Positions 1 to 4,538 of a stretch of 6,963 nt of DNA are shown piece after piece. Under the pieces are notes generated by a model that was not told where the DNA came from, did no database searches, and worked only from the letters and a program-made list of their open reading frames with translations. A program made the translations under genes and the position numbers. The DNA is from Suilimivivens sp964507235 (GTDB lineage: Bacteria > Bacillota > Clostridia > Lachnospirales > Lachnospiraceae): positions 1 through 6,963 of the forward strand of contig CAZDPE010000115.1 of the NCBI GenBank assembly GCA_964507235.1. Reading direction: 5' to 3'. The stretch's first letter is position 1, and each line of letters begins with the position of its first letter.

Positions 1-278
1 TCAAGGTAAGACAATATTGTCATTATATACATATAAGGAGAAGTATAATTCGATATCTCCATGGATAAAGATCTGTAACCGCCATTATCCCTTATAGTCT
101 GCATCCATTCTTTTAAAAATCCAAAATAATCTGCCGACTCAATCGGCATCAATTTTAAACGCAGTAAAAACCCAAACAGAAACAGGCAGAAAATAAATAC
201 TATATCCACCACCTTAAAAACTACATTATGTACCGAAAATTCTTTCTTCAAAAGCCTGTCTATTAAACGTTCTTCCAT
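1..278 (-). CDS. Membrane glycosyltransferase, GT-C/PMT-like (N-terminal part, runs off the window)
   Basis: Seen: an open frame of 92 codons from ATG at 278-276 to the window edge. A Shine-Dalgarno AGAGGTG (289-283) lies 4 nt before the ATG. The protein has a basic cytoplasmic start (MEERLIDRLLKKEF), a hydrophobic helix at about residues 20-42 (VVDIVFIFCLFLFGFLL), then a soluble stretch with ADYFGFLKEW, DNGGYRSL and NYTSPYMYIM before a second hydrophobic segment begins. Known: a first helix followed by an extracytoplasmic loop with a conserved acidic residue and an 'NY..PY.Y' motif is typical of polyprenyl-phosphate-dependent GT-C enzymes (GT39/PMT-like) of Firmicutes, which move sugars onto envelope polymers or proteins outside the membrane. 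Inferred: the Asp in ADYF is the catalytic-loop acid. The sugar and acceptor cannot be told from this fragment. Its ribosome site is only 2 bp beyond a terminator, so it probably has its own expression control. The gene call is firm; the family call is moderate. Confidence 0.72.
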   Translation of the reverse strand, partial: MEERLIDRLLKKEFSVHNVVFKVVDIVFIFCLFLFGFLLRLKLMPIESADYFGFLKEWMQTIRDNGGYRSLSMEISNYTSPYMYIMTILSYL

Positions 279-291
279 TCTGCACCTCTGT

Positions 292-324
292 AAAAAAGGA
301 ACCTTTGTAAAAGGTTCCTTTTTT
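292..324 (-). terminator. Intrinsic terminator after the lipoprotein gene
   Basis: Perfect inverted repeat with 15-bp arms (292-306 and 310-324) and a 3-nt loop. The core is GGAACCTTT/AAAGGTTCC, and each side carries an A or T run, so a U-tract follows the stem on either strand. On the minus strand it lies 57 bp beyond the lipoprotein stop and probably ends the adhesin-lipoprotein transcript. It is also only 2 bp upstream of the ribosome site of the next gene, so it could act as a leader attenuator for that gene. Confidence 0.85.
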
Positions 325-337
325 TATTTTTATCTTC

Positions 338-388
338 ATTTTATTATTCATGACAATAGAAAGTTCGCAAAGCGTGCTTTCTATTGTT
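338..388. repeat. Palindromic gene-end repeat, copy 1
   Basis: Hairpin with perfect 11-bp arms, ACAATAGAAAG (353-363) and CTTTCTATTGT (377-387), around a 13-nt centre in which CGC/GCG can pair further. It is preceded by an ATTTTATT[ATT]CATG flank. A second copy at 4491-4538 shares the arms, the flank and most of the centre; it differs by a 3-bp indel and a 3-base change at 370-372 (AAG here, GAT in copy 2; shared GTTCGC before and CGTGC after). The right arm contains the TAG stop of the lipoprotein gene (383-381), so the element supplies that gene's last codons. There is no U-run directly after the stem, so it is not a classic intrinsic terminator. Confidence 0.8.
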
Positions 389-1016
389 CAAATGTCAGCG
401 AATCACCACATTCAATAAATTTATCCATCCATTTTCCGCCTTTTTCCTGCGTAAAATCCAGGATATGGGTTTCTTCCCCATTAAAGAGCAAATACATCAG
501 CTGCTCATATTCCTGCCCTTTTAATTCGCAGTCAAGCATGATACGCAGCCCATTTCTCCCATCCACTTTAATTTCTTCAAACTCAGTAATGTTCACTTCA
601 ACTTCATCGCCATATTCACTCATATATTCAGCTTCCAGCATTTCTTTAAAATTATCCTTCGTGAGGTCTGAAGTATCTTCATCGCTTTCAGAAATAACAT
701 AACTGATAGTGGAAACATCCTTAGGATAATTTTTATGGATATACAGCCCTTCTTCATCCGGATGGGGTTCAAATCCCTCAGGTATCGAGCAGGAAAGCAC
801 CCCATTTTCAAAAACAACGGTTTCCTGTTCTTCCTCATTATCTAATTCATTTCCTTCTTCCGCTTCCGCTTCCGCTTCGATATTATCAGAATCAGCAGTG
901 GAGTCCTCCACTGCTGATTCTTCAATTATTTCATCGGAACTTTTTGTTTTATTCCCACATCCGGCAGCCACTAAAAGTGCACCTGCCATCAGCAGAACAA
1001 CAATCCTTTTACACAT
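381..1016 (-). CDS. Acidic surface lipoprotein of unknown function
   Basis: Seen: a complete 211-aa protein, with AGGAG 8 nt before the ATG. Residues 1-19 are a lipoprotein signal peptide (basic MCKR, then a hydrophobic core) ending in the lipobox VAAGC. Cys20 should be lipidated and the protein held on the outer face of the membrane. Residues 28-66 are a Glu/Asp-rich, low-complexity linker that includes a GAAGCG hexamer repeat (EAEAEAEE). Residues 67-210 form one compact domain beginning ENGVLSCSIPEGFEPHPDEEG, with two further cysteines (Cys76, and Cys163 in LDCELKG) plus Cys204 in IECGDSL. The 'SIPEGFE' start followed by alternating beta strands recalls small PsbP/DcrB-like lipoprotein domains; this is inference only and I do not recognise the family. 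The start is 19 bp after the adhesin stop, which points to one operon and possibly a shared role at the cell surface. The linker contains a perfect 15-bp inverted repeat, and the stop codon lies in the palindromic element. Confidence 0.9.
   Translation of the reverse strand: MCKRIVVLLMAGALLVAAGCGNKTKSSDEIIEESAVEDSTADSDNIEAEAEAEEGNELDNEEEQETVVFENGVLSCSIPEGFEPHPDEEGLYIHKNYPKDVSTISYVISESDEDTSDLTKDNFKEMLEAEYMSEYGDEVEVNITEFEEIKVDGRNGLRIMLDCELKGQEYEQLMYLLFNGEETHILDFTQEKGGKWMDKFIECGDSLTFEQ
888..921 (-). repeat. Perfect 15-bp inverted repeat inside the lipoprotein coding sequence
   Basis: Arms 888-902 and 907-921 are exact reverse complements (core CAGCAGTGGA/TCCACTGCTG) with a 4-nt loop. The repeat lies at codons 32-43, in the acidic linker (ESAVEDSTADS). 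It would form a very stable mRNA hairpin shortly after the start of translation. It has no terminator-type U-tract. Confidence 0.85.
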
Positions 1017-1035
1017 TCCACAAGCTCCTGTTTAT

Positions 1036-4010
1036 TTATTTTTTCCTTTTGCCGTTCCTCATCTTCATCATAGTTGCAAGTGCTCCGCCAATTGCTGCAC
1101 ATAACACAATCATCCAGGCAAAAATTGCTAAACTATCTCCGGTAGCAGGTCTTCTCCTCTTACCAAGCACTGCATATTCCACACTACGCTTAGCTCCAAG
1201 TACTGCCGCTTCTGTACTTCCCTCACGAATTCTGGTTGCCCCTAATACCTGATTTTCAGGTACATCAGTTATTTCCGGTTCATTTACTGTAGGAGTATCC
1301 GGTGTTTCCGGTTCATCAGGAATCTCAGGCGTAGGCGTTTCTTCTCCAGCAGGTGTAGGGGTTACCTCCGCGGTCGGCGTTGCCGTGGGTGTTTCTTCCG
1401 GTGTTGCGGTCGGCGTAGGCGTCACTTCAGGCGTCGTGGTCGGCGTAGGCGTCACTTCCGGTGTTGCCGTCGGTGTCGCGGTTGGCGTTGCTGTTGGTGT
1501 CGCCGTTGGCGTTGCTGTTGGCGTTGCCGTCGGCGTCGCGGTTGGTGTTGCCGTCGGCGTTGCTGTCGGTGTTGCCGTTGGCGTTGCTGTAGGCGTTGCC
1601 GTTGGCGTCGCTGTAGGTGTCGCGGTTGGCGTTGCTGTTGGTGTCGCCGTTGGCGTTGCTGTTGGTGTCGCCGTTGGCGTTGCCGTTGGTGTCGGGCTTG
1701 GCGATTCACTCGGTGACGGACTCGGTGATTCACTCGGTGACGGACTCGGTGATTCACNNNNNNNNNNNNNNNNNNNNNNNNNNNNNNNNNNNNNNNNNNN
1801 NNNNNNNNNNNNNNNNNNNNNNNNNNNNNNNNNNNNNNNNNNNNNNNNNNNNNNNNNGATTCACTCGGTGACGGACTCGGTGATTCACTCGGTGACGGAC
1901 TCGGTGATTCACTCGGTGATTCACTCGGTGACGGACTCGGTGATTCACTCGGTGACGGACTCGGTGATTCACTCGGTGACGGACTCGATGTCGATGAACT
2001 ATGCCATTCGCCGGAGCCTACTATAAATTTTTCTGCAATCGCAGAACCTGTGCTTGTTGCTTTATTTATAATGGTTGCAAAAGGCGCAATTATTTTTCCT
2101 ACAATGCTTCCAGAAATATTAATCGTTCCGCTGTAATTCCCGAAATTCCAGACAATCTCATCCGCAAGTTTCTGAATGTTTTCATCGGCGGAGTTTCCAT
2201 CCGACCCAACCCCGTTTACGCTAAATTTTTGCAGGTCTATTACGGTGTCATCGCTCCAGTCATCGATTTGCATATTGATGATACATATCTGATTCTCATT
2301 TTTATAAATCTGAATTTTGTCAGCCTGTAAACTGTTATTTGCAGTATTTTCTTCGCCAATATATCCCCCCCATTCATTTACCCCCATTTTGATATTGACT
2401 ACGGTAACTTCCGCATTGCTTGACTTTGTGTTAATTATGGCTTTTTGATTGTTTTTGTCACTCATGGATAAATCGACAACAGTGTCCTCTGTATCATCAA
2501 GATTGGATAATTCCAATGCCAGTTCTGCGATTTTACCCAGATTTTCTTCGATATTAATTTTGCCGCTCTCTTCGTCTACAGCGCTTACAACGTTTAAATC
2601 TGGATTACCGCTTTGGTCTGTTTCGCCACCGCTTTTATTCATATAAAAAACTTGTTGGCTGCCATTTTCATTTGTCTTTACAACCAGAATATAGCCGGTT
2701 GCTGCCTTATAGGTTTTCCCATCTTCATCAGTATACTCGGTAAGGTAGTTTCCGTCTTCATCTGTATATATATATCTTTGATATTCTTTTCCGGTTTCTT
2801 CATCCGTATAGACAACCGGATTATCCAGCACGACATCTCCCGTTATATCGCCAAAATCTATCCTATATCCATCCGCAATATTAATTTCGCCAATATAGCA
2901 GTCTTGTTCTACAGCGTCATATATTTTATCGCTTCCGACCTCCCCGGGTTCTCCGACATTCAATACTGCCGCCGCAATATCTGCTTGTATATGACCGTTA
3001 AGATCCAGTTCGTTTGTATAAATAGAATAATCATCAACTATTTCATTTATTTCTTTCAACAGCTCCGCTGCAGTTTTCGATTTTTCCTGCCCACTATAAG
3101 AAGACCTCAATGTAAAAAGTCCGCCCAATAATTCAACTTCGTTTTCAGCCGCTTCAGGCGTTCCCGTTGCTTCCGCTGTGGGAGCCTCTGATGCATCTGC
3201 TTCAGGCGTTTCTGTTGCTTCCGCTGCAGCTGTTTCTTCTGTTCCTGTCGTGGGTGCTGCTGTTACTTCTGCTTCAGGGGTTGCTGTTATTTCTGCCGTA
3301 GGTGTTGTTTCTGCTCCAGGGGTTGCCGTCACCTCTGCTGTAGGTGTCGTTTTTGTATCTCCTTCAGGCGTGGCTGCTGCTTCTGCTTCAGGCGTTTCCG
3401 TTGCTTCCGCTGCAGCTGTTTCTTCTGTTCCTGTCGTGAGTGCTGCTGTTGCTTCTGCTTCAGGTGTTGCCGTTACCTCTGCCGTAGGTGTTGTTTCTGT
3501 ATCTGCTTCAGGTGTTGTTGCTGCCTTTGCTTCAGGTGTTGCCGTTACCTCTGCTGTATATGTCGTTTCTGCATCTGCTCCAGGCGTTTCCGTTTCTTCT
3601 GTCGCAAGTGTTACTGTTGGGCTTTCTGTAGGCGTTTCTCCTTCCTCTAATGAAACAGGCACTTCTGTAGGTGTATCAACCGGAATAATTGCACTGGGAA
3701 CCACGTCAGCATCAGCCTCCGTCGGCTGCACTGTTTGATCAGCATTTTCAGTGCCGGCTGCAGGCGTTTCCGAATCCTGCGGTTCACTTTCAGTAATCTC
3801 TGTTGTTGGCGTTTCTGTTTCATCCGGACTAGGACTTTCACTCGGACTATCTACTTTTTCAACATTTACATCGCCGTTATCATCCGTGGTTACCACATAA
3901 GATGTTTCCTCTGATGTATTTGCATAGCTTGTAATTACATTAACAGCAACTACAATTTCCACAAGCAGCACAGCCAACAGTCTTTTCATTCTCCTTGAAA
4001 TCTTGTTCAT
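1036..4010 (-). CDS. Sortase-anchored choice-of-anchor A surface adhesin (single gene, interrupted by an assembly gap)
   Basis: Start: ATG at 4010-4008, with AAGGGAG (4028-4022) 11 nt upstream. The frame stays open to a TTG at 4040, which has no ribosome site. Residues 1-30 are a Sec signal peptide, cut probably after SYA. Residues 31-300 are a Thr/Pro/Glu/Ala-rich stalk (TTPTAEVTATPEA-type units). Residues about 320-670 match a choice-of-anchor A (collagen-binding-like) domain: it opens DYSIYTNELDLNGHIQADIA and closes with VWNFGNYSGTINISGSI, then GKIIAPFATI and GSGEWH. Next come SPSPSPSE repeats, about 19 PTAT units, a Pro/Glu-rich spacer, three VLG motifs, and a C-terminal RPATG-D signal, membrane helix (about SLAIFAWMIVLCAAIGGALA) and KRKK tail. 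Known: such signals are cut by sortase between T and G and joined to peptidoglycan. The 100-N gap breaks the frame as written, but the upstream frame (SPSE) and the downstream frame (ESPSPSPSE, PTAT, RPATG) join if the gap is 2 mod 3. The minimum length is 959 aa. It probably forms an operon with the lipoprotein. Ligand unknown. Confidence 0.85.
1461..1692 (-). repeat. Thr-Pro (PTAT) tandem repeat region of the adhesin stalk
   Basis: About 19 consecutive 12-bp units, each encoding Pro-Thr-Ala-Thr. Third codon positions vary freely between units (CCA/CCG/CCT/CCC-type and ACN/GCN changes), so the amino-acid pattern is kept while the DNA has diverged. It continues at lower regularity (TPEV, TPTT, TPEE) down to about 1320. 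Extended Pro/Thr rods of this kind usually project a domain through the cell wall and are plausible O-glycosylation targets (inference). Confidence 0.85.
1693..1988 (-). repeat. Ser-Pro (SPSPSPSE) tandem repeats around the assembly gap
   Basis: The units are 24 bp (SPSPSPSE) with occasional 12-bp units (SPSE), nearly identical at DNA level on both sides of the N run. The only drift is at the outer edges, at about 1693-1704 and 1983-1988. This near-identity contrasts with the synonymously diverged Thr-Pro repeats next to it and points to recent expansion or ongoing slippage/recombination. All unit lengths are multiples of 3, so copy-number change alters stalk length without breaking the frame. 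Confidence 0.85.
1758..1857. other. Assembly gap (100 Ns, placeholder length)
   Basis: Exactly 100 Ns inside identical tandem repeats, the usual result of a scaffolding gap of unknown size. The sequence enters the gap after GATTCAC and resumes with GATTCAC, so the missing length should be 5+12k bases (5, 17, 29 and so on). All such lengths are 2 mod 3 and restore the adhesin reading frame. A literal 100 does not. Confidence 0.95.
3196..3499 (-). repeat. Direct duplication in the N-terminal stalk of the adhesin
   Basis: Two copies of about 118 bp (3196-3313 and 3382-3499), offset by 186 bp (62 codons), differ at only a few positions. Both encode the block TTGTEETAAAEATETPEA plus its flanks. 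The offset is in frame, so this is an internal coding duplication that lengthened the Thr/Pro/Glu stalk. Confidence 0.8.
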
Positions 4011-4040
4011 ACCTATTTTCTCTCCCTTAACACACTGCAA

Positions 4041-4380
4041 AAAACACTTTCAGGCTCCAAATATTAAAGCAATAATTAACCTTTTATCTTAATTTAATCC
4101 TAACATTTCAAAATGCCGTTTTCAAGTGTTTCATCCCATTTTTTGAGATTTGTTAATTATTCGCAGCAATTTTTTAAAAATATATTGCTCGTGAAATATC
4201 CTCTTTAAAACCTCAATGCAAATGCTTATTTTAAACTATTGTTTTTGTGTACCAACATTGAAATTATATTGCTTATTTTAAATTTATAAACTGATTTATT
4301 GTATCAAAAATAATACTATATTACTTTTTCTGCCATTATGGAATATTATTTCAAGCTGGATTTACTGCCAATTTACTGCT
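4041..4380. other. AT-rich intergenic region upstream of the adhesin gene
   Basis: No credible gene on either strand: stop codons are frequent and no start has a ribosome site. The sequence is strikingly AT-rich compared with the flanking genes. It contains a 13-bp direct repeat, TGCTTATTTTAAA, at 4223-4235 and 4270-4282 (47 bp apart), and on the left the likely adhesin promoter. I see no recognisable riboswitch or leader RNA. Confidence 0.6.
4097..4125 (-). promoter_or_regulatory. Candidate sigma-A promoter of the adhesin-lipoprotein operon
   Basis: On the minus strand, TTGAAA (4125-4120), a 17-bp spacer and TAGGAT (4102-4097) give a 5/6 and a 4/6 match to the -35 and -10 consensus, with a leader of about 80 nt to the ATG at 4010. 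An overlapping alternative is TTGAAA (4111-4106), 17 bp, GATAAA (4088-4083). In such AT-rich DNA chance matches are likely, so the position is a guess. A promoter somewhere in this spacer is likely. Confidence 0.35.
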
Positions 4381-4490
4381 TTTGAGGGAAAGAGCCTTGA
4401 TATGCCGCAGAGGGCATCCTTTTGGAACCTTATTCCCGCGTGCAATGAGTCAAGGTCATGCAAGCATGACTTTGACGAATGCCGCGAGGT
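4381..4490. other. Structured intergenic element beside palindromic repeat copy 2
   Basis: Less AT-rich than the DNA to its left and full of inverted repeats. The main one is a 13-bp stem, GTCAAGGTCATGC (4449-4461) with GCATGACTTTGAC (4464-4476), with a single non-Watson-Crick pair (4454/4471). It can be extended by GCA/TGC (4442-4444 with 4480-4482) and CGCG/CGCG (4437-4440 with 4483-4486). A second hairpin is ATGCC-GCAGAG-GGCAT at about 4402-4417. GGGAA (about 4386-4390) could pair with TTCCC (about 4433-4437). The odd pair is G.U in plus-strand RNA but C/A in minus-strand RNA, slightly favouring a plus-strand structure. No U-tract follows, so it is not a simple terminator. It could be a repeat element, a 3'-UTR structure or a small RNA. 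Confidence 0.5.
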
Positions 4491-4538
4491 ATTTTATTCA
4501 TGACAATAGAAAGTTCGCGGATCGTGCTTTCTATTGTT
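4491..4538. repeat. Palindromic gene-end repeat, copy 2
   Basis: Arms ACAATAGAAAG (4503-4513) and CTTTCTATTGT (4527-4537) around a 13-nt centre, with the same ATTTTATTCATG flank as copy 1 (338-388). Its right edge overlaps the TAA stop of the GH31 gene (4539-4537). Both copies therefore sit in the same orientation at the 3' end of a gene. No intrinsic terminator follows this copy; instead the sequence runs into the folded block 4381-4490. Confidence 0.8.

Noticed and set aside
1452..1757. Arg/His/Gln-rich tail (VNHRVRHRV, then RQRQRRHQQQ) continuing the long adhesin ORF after the gap
   Set aside because: It is the +1-type misreading of the Ser-Pro and Thr-Pro repeats caused by the arbitrary 100-N length. 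The other frame gives the expected repeats and a sortase signal.
1461..1988. Tandem repeats as a possible CRISPR array
   Set aside because: The 12/24-bp units are contiguous, with no unique spacers, and encode regular protein repeats in the adhesin frame.
1385..2026. Plus-strand ORF encoding GVAV and HSVTDSV-type repeats
   Set aside because: It is the antisense shadow of the Thr-Pro/Ser-Pro repeats. It has no ribosome site and crosses the N gap.
3178..3738. Plus-strand Ala/Val/Ser-rich ORF of 186 codons
   Set aside because: It is the antisense of the Thr/Pro/Glu stalk; low-complexity GC-rich codons leave the opposite frame open. No start signal.
4106..4124. Catabolite-repression (cre)-like half site TGAAAACG in the candidate adhesin promoter
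   Set aside because: Only the left half fits the usual cre pattern; the right half lacks the required CA end. A chance match is likely.
4223..4282. Direct repeat TGCTTATTTTAAA as paired regulator sites
   Set aside because: Both copies lie in very AT-rich DNA where such matches arise by chance, and no promoter sits convincingly beside them. Noted only as part of the intergenic description.
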